Assembly (NCBI GenBank): GCA_041305385.1
Contig: JBFYLO010000024.1
Location: 1-15,221, forward strand
Origin: JAKAKT01 sp041305385
GTDB lineage: Archaea > Micrarchaeota > Micrarchaeia > Burarchaeales > JAKAKT01
Direction of reading: 5' to 3'
Length of the DNA: 15,221 bases
Positions 1-8,182 of the stretch are shown one piece after another. The translations under genes were made by a program, and so were the position numbers. The notes below the pieces were generated by a model. The model saw only the letters and a program-made list of their open reading frames with translations. It made no database searches and was not told the origin of the DNA. Position 1 is the stretch's first letter. Every line of letters starts with the position of its first letter.

Positions 1-1
1 A

Positions 2-3000
2 GCCGGCAACTACCCCATGCTCAGCAGCCCAACCGGTTCGAACGGTCTCACCGTTTACGTGGCAGTCAACGACACCAACTACACAAGCTCAGGCCCAATC
101 TCCTTGAACAACCACACAATAAACGCCTCCCTTGCCGGCTACGACCTCAACTCAACCTCCTTCAACCTCACCTCAACAGGAACAATCAACCTAACGCTCT
201 ATGCCACCACGGCGCACATGGTTCCGCCAAATGTCACAATCGTCTCGCCAACCCAAGGCCAAAATGTCAGCGGGACAATCATCATCAATGCAACGGTCGA
301 GGATGATTACCCGGACGCTTCAGGGGTTTACTACTGGATAACCAACTCTTCAGGTAATGTCACTCCTTGGACTTCGATGAGCAATACCACTGCAACAAGC
401 TTCAACGCAAGCTTCGATACGAACACGCTCGCGGACTGTTATTACAACATCACAATCAACGCGACTGACCTCTACTCGAACACCAATGCAAGCGAATATG
501 TCACAATCAGGATAGACAACACCATTCCCACTCTCGCTTTTCTCTCCCCGACCCTCATCAACCAGTCCACAGGGCGCGACTGGGCCTACATCAACGTCAG
601 CTCAAGCGAGCCGCTCTCTAGCGCGGTTATCGACTGGAACGGCACAGAATACTCGCTAACCCAGCTTACCCCGACAGTCTGGTACAGGAACATGACCAGC
701 CTGGGGGATGGAAACTACTCATTCTTCGCGAACGGAACGGACTTCGCCTCGAGGAGCGGAGTCACTGGGACAGAGTGGGTTTTCGTGGACACGGTTGTCC
801 CATCAGTCACCCTCGTCTATCCGACTCCTGAAAACAATGCCAATCTCTCGCAGGACTGGGTTTACCTAAACATAACCACAAACGAACCAACCATCTCTGC
901 AACTGTCAACTGGAACGGGACATCCTATACTCTAACTCAGCTCAACTCAACCCTCTGGTACCTCGACCTGACCGGGCTCGTGAACGGCACCTATCTCTAC
1001 AACATCTCAGCCAACGACACTGCCAACAACACCGGAATCTCAGAAACAAGGAGCGTCACACTTGACACCTCCAACCCGACAATCGCCCTCGTCTACCCAA
1101 CTCCAGAAAACAACGCTAACCTCTCGCAGGACTGGGTTTACCTAAACATTACCGCGAGCGAGCCAGTTATCTCTGCAGTAGTAAATTGGAACGGCACATT
1201 CTATCCGCTCTCGCAAGTTTCCTCGACTCTCTGGTACAGGAACATGACGGACTTGGCCAATGGGACCTACGATTACAGAGTCTATGCGAACGATTCCGCG
1301 AATAACACAGGCCAGTCCGAGCAGAGGAACGTTACTCTCGATACCCTCCTGCCGACAATCACACTCGTCATACCTACCCACAGCAACGAATCAGTGAGCC
1401 AGAACTGGAGCTATGTGAACGTAACCTCGAGCGAGCCCCTCGCGAACGCCACACTGAACTGGAACGGCACAGAATATTCGATGGGCGGCAGCGGAACGAA
1501 CTGGTACTTGAACAGGACAGACCTCGCAGATGGCAACTATTCCTTCTTCGTTAATGGGAGCGACTTCGCCTCCAACACCAACGTTTCCGAGACGAGGTGG
1601 GTGAACATAGACACCACCGGTCCAGCGATAACTTTCGTGCCCCTGACCCCCGAAGACGGCTCAACAATCTCCCCGGACTGGGTGTTCGTGAATGTCACCA
1701 TGGGCGAGCAGGCAGCCAATGTTTCGATTGACTGGAACGGGACAGGCTATTACCTGCTGAAGAACTCGGATACGAACTGGTACCTGAACCTGACTTCGCT
1801 CACCAACGGAACCTACGTCTACACAGTGTACGCGAACGATACGCTCAACAACACCGGCATCTCGGAGACGAGGAACGTTACGATTGATACATCTGCCCCG
1901 ACCCTCCAGCTCGTCGACCCGACCCTCAACAGCATGTTCATCAACTACACATGGGCTTACATCAACCTGACTTCGGATAAGGGCCTCGATAACGCCACGC
2001 TGAACTGGAACGGCACCGACTATTACATGCTCAATTCCAGCCCGACCCTCTGGTATCTCAACATGACCGGCCTCGGGGACGGCAACTACTCGTTCCAGGC
2101 GAGAGGCAATGATTCGCTCAATCACATGGGCTACTCCGGGATAAGGTGGATTGCAGTTGATACAGTCGCGCCAGTGCCCTCCTTCGTCTACCCGACCCCT
2201 GGCGACGGTGCGAACACCTCGGACAACTGGGTTTATGTGAACGTCAGCTCGAACGAGCGGATAATCTCAGCCACCATCGACTGGAATGGGACTTACTATA
2301 CGCTCACTCAGCTCAACCCAACTCTCTGGTACACAAACATGACCGGCTTAGGAGACGGCCTTTACTCTTACACTGCATATGTTAACGATTCCGCCAACAA
2401 CACCGGGAGCGCCGGCCCGAGGCAGGTTCGCGTTGACAGGACCATGCCAGTGCTTTCCTTCATCCCGCCGACACCGGACAACAACTCGAGACAAATCTCC
2501 AACTCGGTCTTCCTTAATGTAAGCACAAGCGAGCCCACAATCTCCTGCCTGGTCCAGAACAGCTCCGGTTTCTATCCGATGAGCCAGCTGAACTCAACTG
2601 TCTGGTACAGGGACATGGCTTCCCTCGGGTACGGCAACCACTCGTTCACAGTTTTCTGCAACGACACGGTGAACAACACCGGAAGCAGCGGGGTGCTGTG
2701 GGTTGCCATAGACGCCCCGCCGTCCGCCTCCGATGTTTCGGTATGCATCGGCGCCTCGTGCTCATCGGTTCCTGCTTACATAAGCGACCAGCTCAACTGC
2801 TCGGCTAACGCAACTGATGACTACAACTCAACAATCGACGTTTACTTCAAGTGGTTCCGCAACGGAACATATCTCCTGGCTTACGACAGCGTGCGCATGG
2901 CTGTTCCGAATGGTACCATTGCCTACGCTTCATTGCCAGTTTCAGCATCAGCAGTCATAAAGAGCGACACCTGGGCCTGCGAGGCGAGGCCATACGATGG

Positions 3001-6000
3001 ACTGCAATACGGAACTCGCGTCAACTCCACCCCGGCGACAGTCAACAATACTGCTCCGCAAATCACTGTCCCGTCCATAAACGACACGTCCCCATACACG
3101 GACTCCACGCTCCTCTGCACCCCCGGGGCCTACTCGGATGCAGATGGCGATGCAGAGGGGACCCGGACTTGGAGATGGTTCCTGAACGATGCGCCCATAC
3201 CAGGTGCCACTTTGCAGACTCTCGACCTGAGCCAGTCCGGCCATGGGAACAGGGGAGATGCAGTAAACTGCTCGCAAATGAGCTTGGATACTGGTTGGGA
3301 TTCCAAATACTCCCCGGAGAATTTCTCGGCTTCAGTTACGATAATCAACAAGCCGCCCCAGGTCTCAGTCTCAATCTCCCCGTCCCCAGCATCCCAGGGT
3401 ACGGACATAACCTGCTCGGCTCTTGCCACTGAAGCGGATGGCGACGAAGTCAATTTCACATATACCTGGTGGAACGGGACGGCGCAGGTCGCGTCCACAT
3501 ACACGAGCGGCACGTCGTTCGTTCTCGCAGGCGCCAACACGACCAACGGCGAGACCTGGACCTGCGAAGTCACTCCGTTCGATGGTTTTGAGAACGGCAC
3601 GGCGGTGAACGCGAGCGTCTCGATACAGGCTTCTGCCCCGCTGGGCTGCCCGCCCAACTGCCCGCCAACGCCCCATTCACTGTCAATTTCAGTTTCAGGC
3701 TCCTGCGCCAACCAGACAGTGACTATAACTGCAAGCAGCGACCTGGGAAATGTGGACGGAGCTACGGTGAGGATACTCCGCCTTTCAGCAACATGGGACC
3801 TGGTGGCAACAGGTTCGACCGATTCATCCGGAGCGTTCACGTTCGTTCCAGAAGAAACAGGCCAGTATGAGGTTCAGGCTTCAGCCCCGAGCCACTACCC
3901 CGCAACAGTAGGGTTCAACATCGGCTACTGCGGTCCGCTCTGCGGCCCATGCGACGGAGTATGCGAAAGCGCCACATGTTTTGGCTCTGACCCGGACTGC
4001 GATTTCTCCGGGAGCGTCGTGAGCGGGAACCCCTGCCCAGGGGGCCTCTGCTGCGGAGGCTCATGCAACGACGTATGCAGCGCTGACTCAGATTGCGATG
4101 ACAGCAGCAACTGCACCATCGATACATGTTCAGGCTCAGGCTGCTCTGCAACCTGCATTCACACTCCAGTTACTGCGTGTACTTTAGGAGACGGATGCTG
4201 CCCCGCTGGGTGCACATACAGCACAGACAATGACTGCCCGAAGCTCTGCACCCCGACCTGCACAGGCGATGTGCCGGGGAAGGTCTGCCAGGTCTACGAA
4301 TGCGTCCTCGGGTTGTGCAAGGAGTCCCTAAAGCCGAGCTGCTGCGGCAATAACATGTGCGAGCCCTCAGCCGGTGAAACGCCCCAGTCCTGTGCTTCCG
4401 ACTGCATCGCAAGCTGCGGGAATGACGTTTGCGAGACAAATGAGAACAAGTGCAACTGCCCTGCTGACTGCGGCCCATGCTCAGGCGAGTGCGCAGGCCA
4501 GTGCTCAGCCTATGCATGCACCCCGGATGGCTGCTCCTGCACCACACTGCCGGATTGCTGCGGCAACGGCGCATGCGAGGAGGGCGAGAACTTCTTCACC
4601 TGCTCGGCAGATTGCCCGCCCGAGTTCCTTGCCATAAGGATAATCTCCCCGGCATTCGGCCAAAGCTTTGCGCGCGGGGAGAGCGTGACCCTCCTGGCAA
4701 GCGTCTTCGCAGAGTTCAGGCAGGTCCCCAACGCTTTTGTAACCGCCTCAGGCTTCTTCGGGAAAACGACCCTTTATGATGACGGCCTGCACGGTGACGG
4801 CAAAGCCGGCGACGGAGCTTATGGCGCAACGATTCGAATCTCTGAAACAGCACCCTACGGCCCGCAGATAATCACCTATGATGTTCAGCTCGGCAACTCC
4901 AACGGAAAGCGGTCCTCGGTCATCCTCATAACCAACAACATGCAGTTGAACATGGGAATCGATACCGACAAGGTGGAGCTCGGGGACACGCTCTTCGTCT
5001 CAGGGAACGTTTCGCAGCCCGGATTCAGAGGAGATTACAACGTCTCCATGGCAGTCTCATACCCGGATTCTGGAGTGAGGGTCCAATCAACAAAGACCAA
5101 GGGCGACTTCGATTTTGCATACCGCACCTCGTTTGTCGATCCTTCCGGAGCGTGGAAAGTTAAAATCACGGCCCTTGACGATAAGAGCAACCAACGCTCA
5201 GCCTCGAAGCAGATAACAGTCGAAGAACCTATACCTGAACAATTCCTGGACCTGGAATACCTAAGCCCGACCCCAGGAGCTTACCTGAAGGGACAGGAAC
5301 TGACCATCACAGTCAGAGTCACAGAGTCTGGCTCCCCGATTACCGGAGCAATAGTGAAATCCCACAGCCCGACCCAAAGGCCGATAATCCTCCAGGAAGT
5401 GCAAGAGGGAGTCTATAGCGGAATCTACACAATAGCTCTTGACGACCCCACGGGCCTGTGGGACATTCAGACCCGCGCCTACAGAATGGACAATGGGGTG
5501 CTGCAAGGAGGCGCAGTCTCAACAGTGGTTGCCATAACCGACATTCCAATAAGGCTTGCAATCAAGGAGCCCTCATTCCCGGTCTACTCAATAGGCGATA
5601 CGCTTCCAATCAAGGTCCTGGCGTCATACTCCGAGGAGGCTCCTGCAGACAACCTGGTCATCATAATCCGGCTTGCGAACAACACGAAAGCCCCGAGGCA
5701 GACGGAGAGGGCGGTTTACGAGACTTCCCTGGACTTGGACCAGAGCCTCAAAGGGCAAAACCAGCTAATCGTATTCGCCAGGGACCCGTACGGAAACTTC
5801 GGCCTTGCCCAGACGCCAGTCAATGTCGAAGGATACTCCCCGTGGTATTACATAAAGCTCTATTGGGTTCCCATGGCTCTCGCCATTCTCCTGATACTGG
5901 GAGCCGCATTCTATTACTCCCGCCTCGCAATGAAAAAGCGCCGCCTCCAAAAACTGCTCCGGCAAAAGCAGGAGGTCGTGGAGAAGCAGCGGAGGGTTCA

Positions 6001-6112
6001 GAGCGACTATTTCGTAGAGCGGAGCATGGACAGGCCAACCTTTGACCAGCTGTCCCAGAAATACGAGGAGGAGCTGAGGAAGGTCGAAAGGGAGCTCAAG
6101 AACACGGAGTGA
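2..6112 (+). CDS. Giant sequon-rich surface protein (Ig-like repeats, Cys-rich region, C-terminal membrane anchor); 5' partial
   Basis: The frame is open to the left edge, so the ATG at 17 is probably internal and the signal peptide lies outside. Residues here count from that ATG. An Ig-like domain (about nt 230-510) precedes eight tandem repeats (533-2728), each with a WNGT or related core and a YANDxxNNTG-like end. Three Ig/PKD-like domains with paired cysteines follow (about 2729-3640). Next come a beta domain with the CPPNCPP linker, a Cys-rich region (about 3926-4618), and macroglobulin-like domains, the first with a DDGLHGDGKAGDGAYG loop. A single membrane helix lies near residues 1950-1970, after which about 60 charged coiled-coil residues end the protein. 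The topology is type I: a huge glycosylated ectodomain and a short cytoplasmic tail. An adhesin or S-layer-associated role is inferred from architecture only; no enzyme motif was seen. Confidence 0.92.
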   Translation, partial: AGNYPMLSSPTGSNGLTVYVAVNDTNYTSSGPISLNNHTINASLAGYDLNSTSFNLTSTGTINLTLYATTAHMVPPNVTIVSPTQGQNVSGTIIINATVEDDYPDASGVYYWITNSSGNVTPWTSMSNTTATSFNASFDTNTLADCYYNITINATDLYSNTNASEYVTIRIDNTIPTLAFLSPTLINQSTGRDWAYINVSSSEPLSSAVIDWNGTEYSLTQLTPTVWYRNMTSLGDGNYSFFANGTDFASRSGVTGTEWVFVDTVVPSVTLVYPTPENNANLSQDWVYLNITTNEPTISATVNWNGTSYTLTQLNSTLWYLDLTGLVNGTYLYNISANDTANNTGISETRSVTLDTSNPTIALVYPTPENNANLSQDWVYLNITASEPVISAVVNWNGTFYPLSQVSSTLWYRNMTDLANGTYDYRVYANDSANNTGQSEQRNVTLDTLLPTITLVIPTHSNESVSQNWSYVNVTSSEPLANATLNWNGTEYSMGGSGTNWYLNRTDLADGNYSFFVNGSDFASNTNVSETRWVNIDTTGPAITFVPLTPEDGSTISPDWVFVNVTMGEQAANVSIDWNGTGYYLLKNSDTNWYLNLTSLTNGTYVYTVYANDTLNNTGISETRNVTIDTSAPTLQLVDPTLNSMFINYTWAYINLTSDKGLDNATLNWNGTDYYMLNSSPTLWYLNMTGLGDGNYSFQARGNDSLNHMGYSGIRWIAVDTVAPVPSFVYPTPGDGANTSDNWVYVNVSSNERIISATIDWNGTYYTLTQLNPTLWYTNMTGLGDGLYSYTAYVNDSANNTGSAGPRQVRVDRTMPVLSFIPPTPDNNSRQISNSVFLNVSTSEPTISCLVQNSSGFYPMSQLNSTVWYRDMASLGYGNHSFTVFCNDTVNNTGSSGVLWVAIDAPPSASDVSVCIGASCSSVPAYISDQLNCSANATDDYNSTIDVYFKWFRNGTYLLAYDSVRMAVPNGTIAYASLPVSASAVIKSDTWACEARPYDGLQYGTRVNSTPATVNNTAPQITVPSINDTSPYTDSTLLCTPGAYSDADGDAEGTRTWRWFLNDAPIPGATLQTLDLSQSGHGNRGDAVNCSQMSLDTGWDSKYSPENFSASVTIINKPPQVSVSISPSPASQGTDITCSALATEADGDEVNFTYTWWNGTAQVASTYTSGTSFVLAGANTTNGETWTCEVTPFDGFENGTAVNASVSIQASAPLGCPPNCPPTPHSLSISVSGSCANQTVTITASSDLGNVDGATVRILRLSATWDLVATGSTDSSGAFTFVPEETGQYEVQASAPSHYPATVGFNIGYCGPLCGPCDGVCESATCFGSDPDCDFSGSVVSGNPCPGGLCCGGSCNDVCSADSDCDDSSNCTIDTCSGSGCSATCIHTPVTACTLGDGCCPAGCTYSTDNDCPKLCTPTCTGDVPGKVCQVYECVLGLCKESLKPSCCGNNMCEPSAGETPQSCASDCIASCGNDVCETNENKCNCPADCGPCSGECAGQCSAYACTPDGCSCTTLPDCCGNGACEEGENFFTCSADCPPEFLAIRIISPAFGQSFARGESVTLLASVFAEFRQVPNAFVTASGFFGKTTLYDDGLHGDGKAGDGAYGATIRISETAPYGPQIITYDVQLGNSNGKRSSVILITNNMQLNMGIDTDKVELGDTLFVSGNVSQPGFRGDYNVSMAVSYPDSGVRVQSTKTKGDFDFAYRTSFVDPSGAWKVKITALDDKSNQRSASKQITVEEPIPEQFLDLEYLSPTPGAYLKGQELTITVRVTESGSPITGAIVKSHSPTQRPIILQEVQEGVYSGIYTIALDDPTGLWDIQTRAYRMDNGVLQGGAVSTVVAITDIPIRLAIKEPSFPVYSIGDTLPIKVLASYSEEAPADNLVIIIRLANNTKAPRQTERAVYETSLDLDQSLKGQNQLIVFARDPYGNFGLAQTPVNVEGYSPWYYIKLYWVPMALAILLILGAAFYYSRLAMKKRRLQKLLRQKQEVVEKQRRVQSDYFVERSMDRPTFDQLSQKYEEELRKVERELKNTE
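533..2728 (+). repeat. Eight tandem ~91-codon Ig-like repeats within the surface protein gene
   Basis: Unit starts are 533, 806, 1082, 1358, 1628, 1904, 2177 and 2453, giving units of 270-276 bases. Each unit begins with a V/F-x-P-T-P-like strand, has a WVYxN(V/I)(T/S) strand, a central D/N-W-N-G-T motif, an LWYxNMT strand, and ends in a V-D-T-x-x-P linker. Units 2 and 3 share a 20-residue identical stretch yet differ at many synonymous sites, so they are not a fresh copy. Unit 8 is the most diverged: it lacks the WNGT core and has gained cysteines, leading into the Cys-containing domains that follow. Confidence 0.93.
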
Positions 6113-6116
6113 GCAA

Positions 6117-6329
6117 CTATAGCTGGTGTTTGAGCCTCATCATAAGGCCGTAAATCAGCACCAGCGTGATGAGCCCGAGGGAACCTGCGCAGACTTCCGT
6201 TGCGTAGGGGAATTTCAGGTAGGCATCGGCCCCGAAATAGGAAAGCGAGTTGTAGACGCTTAGAGTTATTATTGCAGTAGCTATGAGGCTGATTATCAGC
6301 TTGCCAATCGCCCCCGTGGCTTCTCCCAT
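6117..6329 (-). CDS. Small two-helix membrane protein, hypothetical (70 aa)
   Basis: The product starts MGEATGAIGKLI and has two hydrophobic segments, about residues 9-33 and 48-66, separated by a short polar loop; it ends in a basic tail (MRLKHQL). I do not recognise a family. The start at 6329 is favoured because GGAG lies eight bases upstream and the hydrophobic protein begins there. The frame stays open upstream to an ATG at 6485, giving 122 aa. That extension, though, is Arg-CGN rich, unlike neighbouring genes that favour AGG, and it coincides with a run of inverted repeats. The gene is tail-to-tail with the giant surface protein, four bases apart. The hydrophobic pattern supports a real gene, but its role is unknown. 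Confidence 0.58.
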   Translation of the reverse strand: MGEATGAIGKLIISLIATAIITLSVYNSLSYFGADAYLKFPYATEVCAGSLGLITLVLIYGLMMRLKHQL

Positions 6330-6347
6330 GCATAACACTCCGCGAAA

Positions 6348-6480
6348 GCAACGCAACCCGCCCGAGGCCCCCAGGAACCCGGCGCACCACAACGCGCCAA
6401 TCGGGTTCTCGCGAGTCAGAAGAGACTCCTGAAATTTGTCGCGCCATAGCGCGCCCGTTTCCAGCCGAGCGAGCCGTTGC
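6348..6480. other. GC-rich structured segment; candidate ncRNA or structured 5' leader
   Basis: The ends GCAACG (6348-6353) and CGTTGC (6475-6480) are complementary and could close a multi-branch fold. Inside are three hairpins. The first pairs GAACCC (6375-6380) with GGGTTC (6403-6408), plus GGCGC/GCGCC (6381-6385 with 6394-6398). The second pairs GAGTC with GACTC (6413-6417 with 6424-6428). The third pairs CGCGC with GCGCG around a CATA loop (6440-6444 with 6449-6453), flanked by CTGAAA/TTTCCAG pairing. An AT-rich promoter-like element at 6521-6533 could drive it leftward as the leader of the small membrane gene. No tRNA, SRP or RNase P motif was recognised, so the strand and the reality of an RNA remain open. 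Confidence 0.35.
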
Positions 6481-6520
6481 ATCATGATTTGCTATACTCT
6501 CGTATCATTTGATTGGGGAA

Positions 6521-6531
6521 AAAATTTATTA
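6521..6531 (+). promoter_or_regulatory. TATA/BRE-like promoter of the archaellin gene
   Basis: A GGGGAAAAAA stretch runs into TTTATTA (6525-6531), like an archaeal BRE plus TATA box. Its centre is about 30 bases before the ATG at 6558. With the usual archaeal spacing of about 25 bases, transcription would begin around 6552-6556, so the mRNA would be leaderless or nearly so. Read on the other strand the element is TAATAAAT, and it could also serve the leftward small gene. Confidence 0.6.
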
Positions 6532-6557
6532 ACTGAACCTCAAATTACTATGGGAGC

Positions 6558-7139
6558 ATGGGCAGCAAAAAAGGCGCAGTCGGAATAGGCACGCTTATCA
6601 TATTCATAGCCATGGTCCTCGTTGCCGCCATAGCAGCCGCTGTTCTCATCAATGTTTCCGGAATACTCCAGCAGAGGGCCATGAAGACGGGGAAGGAGGC
6701 AATTTCCCAAGTCTCAGGAAATCTGCTGGTCCAAAGCGTGCTTGGAACCACCAACCCCCAAATGACCAACATCGACAACTTCACCATCTTTTTGACTGCT
6801 GCTGCAGGCTCCGGCAGGCTCGACCTCGGCCAGCTGGTGGTCAGGGTCGGGAACAATTTCAACCAGAGCACCCTCAGGTACAGCAACACCACCACCGTTG
6901 CAGGCGCTTTCTTCAACATAACCGAGCTTAGGGACCCGACTAACCTGTTCACTCCTGAGACCCCAGTCATTGACGGCTCTTCGCTGGTTCAGATAAACGC
7001 CGTGCCCGCGTCCACCGTATACTTCCCGACGCGCTCGCAATACCACGTTGAGCTGATACCAGAGTTCGGGGCACCGGTGATTCTTGAGGGAGCTACTCCC
7101 TCTTCATATTCTACGCCGCTCCAGAATCTCTACCCCTAG
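6558..7139 (+). CDS. Archaellin / type IV pilin-like structural protein (193 aa)
   Basis: The N-terminus MGSKKGAVGIGTLIIFIAM is a textbook class III (FlaK/PibD-type) signal: basic residues and Gly6, then a long hydrophobic helix rich in Ala, Ile and Val to about residue 33. Cleavage after Gly6 would leave AVGIGTLI, the archaellin consensus; this helix forms the filament core in archaella and type IV pili. The remainder is a hydrophilic beta-type domain with sequons NFT, NQS, NTT and NIT, as expected for a glycosylated surface filament. Its length is typical of archaellins. No archaellum motor or assembly genes (arlC-J) are in the window, so it is an orphan here, and archaellum versus adhesive pilus cannot be decided. 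The stop is two bases from the end of the convergent DRTGG gene. Confidence 0.88.
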   Translation: MGSKKGAVGIGTLIIFIAMVLVAAIAAAVLINVSGILQQRAMKTGKEAISQVSGNLLVQSVLGTTNPQMTNIDNFTIFLTAAAGSGRLDLGQLVVRVGNNFNQSTLRYSNTTTVAGAFFNITELRDPTNLFTPETPVIDGSSLVQINAVPASTVYFPTRSQYHVELIPEFGAPVILEGATPSSYSTPLQNLYP

Positions 7140-7141
7140 GT

Positions 7142-8182
7142 TCAATGGCCGAGCAGCGCCTTCAGGTCGATGTTCTCCTTAACCATCTTCTCGAGCGCCG
7201 CGATTCTCTCGGAATCGCCCTTTGCAAGAAGCGGTTCGATGAGTTCGATTTTCTTCGCAGTCTCGTAGGTGTCGTAGGGGACGAGGAGAAGAGTTACGTT
7301 GTGCTCTGCTGCCTTGGAGATTATGTTCGACGGAGGCAGCGTGTTGTTGGTGAGGACCACGCATTCCGCCTTGGTCTCTATTGCCGCAAGTATCATATCG
7401 CTCCTGTCGCCGCTCGTTATTATGAGTTTGCCCTCTTTTTTGAACAACGGGTGGCGGAACGCAGCGCTCGCAGACATCGCGCCAACAAATATCGTCTTAA
7501 TCTCCTTGTTCAATCCGGTTTCCCCGGTTATGACCTTTGCGAAAAGCTGGTCCGCCAGGTGGCTCAGCGAGAGGTTCGTCATTTTCTCATCGTAGGGGAG
7601 CGCCCCGAGCACTTTCACCCCCATGCCGGTTATTCTTGGGAGATGAACGCGCTGGAACTCCTCCATGTTGCGCACCTTGTTCATGATGACCCCTGCGAAA
7701 TCGACTCCGCCCATGTCAACGTGGCGCTTCAGGAAGGTGAGGTGGTCCAGGGACATATTCTCCTCCCCGCCGACGACAACCACGAACCTTCCGCCGACTG
7801 CTTTCGCGACGGAAATCGGGTCCAGGTATACCGAGGACCCATAGGCGAAGCTCGGCCCGCCTTCGATGAAAACGATGTCCTTGCCCTTTCCCACAGTCTC
7901 GAGAATTTCCCTCAGCTTGCCCTCAGTCCCCTTTTCATCGTACATGTACCTGAGCTTCGAGTGGTCAAAGCCGAGGTTCATGCTCTCCGGGTTGTCCTTC
8001 AGGTCGAAGATGTTGGTCATGAGGGCGGCATCGTAGTCCCAGAGCCTCTTCTTGCTGTAGAGGAGCCTGTCCCCCAGGGGCTTTATGTAGCCGACGCTCC
8101 TGCCCAGGGCCCTGGCCATGCCGACGATGAGGCTGGTCTTGCCAGCGCTCTTCCTTGTTGATGCTATGACGAGCTTATCCAT
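7142..8182 (-). CDS. P-loop/DRTGG domain protein, phosphotransacetylase N-terminal-like
   Basis: The product is 346 aa from the ATG at 8182. The N-terminal half is a BioD/CobB-like P-loop domain: ASTRKSAGKTS (residues 7-17) as a Walker A variant and DIVFIEGG as the acidic strand. The C-terminal part (about 210-330) is a DRTGG domain with the core SGDRSDMILAA (257-267). This is the architecture of the regulatory half of long Pta enzymes, but the phosphotransacetylase catalytic domain is absent. Lying directly after acetyl-CoA synthetase, it may sense nucleotide or acetyl-CoA state; that is inference. A GGGGTGG site five bases before 8182 favours this start. A GTG at 8191 is also in frame. The gene overlaps the stop of the preceding gene by eight bases, which implies translational coupling. 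Confidence 0.87.
   Translation of the reverse strand: MDKLVIASTRKSAGKTSLIVGMARALGRSVGYIKPLGDRLLYSKKRLWDYDAALMTNIFDLKDNPESMNLGFDHSKLRYMYDEKGTEGKLREILETVGKGKDIVFIEGGPSFAYGSSVYLDPISVAKAVGGRFVVVVGGEENMSLDHLTFLKRHVDMGGVDFAGVIMNKVRNMEEFQRVHLPRITGMGVKVLGALPYDEKMTNLSLSHLADQLFAKVITGETGLNKEIKTIFVGAMSASAAFRHPLFKKEGKLIITSGDRSDMILAAIETKAECVVLTNNTLPPSNIISKAAEHNVTLLLVPYDTYETAKKIELIEPLLAKGDSERIAALEKMVKENIDLKALLGH

Noticed and set aside
533..2728. Tandem repeats as a CRISPR array or mobile repeat
   Set aside because: The units are about 275 bases, in frame, diverged at synonymous sites and lack unique spacers; they are protein domain repeats.
2851..3432. A 193-codon alternative frame inside the giant surface gene
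   Set aside because: The surface-protein frame keeps Ig-like domains and sequons throughout; the alternative is Arg/His/Cys-rich noise.
6348..6480. tRNA, SRP RNA or RNase P RNA in the structured gap
   Set aside because: No T-loop GGTTCRA motif with proper stems, no SRP GGAAG/GCAG tetraloop region and no RNase P conserved core was found on either strand, and it is too short for the last two.
6330..6485. N-terminal extension of the small membrane protein to 122 aa
   Set aside because: Arg codons are mostly CGN, unlike the neighbours; the segment is full of inverted repeats, and a GGAG site supports the internal start. It is kept as an alternative in the gene entry.
7145..8161. A 338-codon plus-strand frame opposite the DRTGG gene
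   Set aside because: It lies exactly antisense to a gene with clear P-loop and DRTGG motifs, and its translation is Arg/Val/His-rich and featureless.
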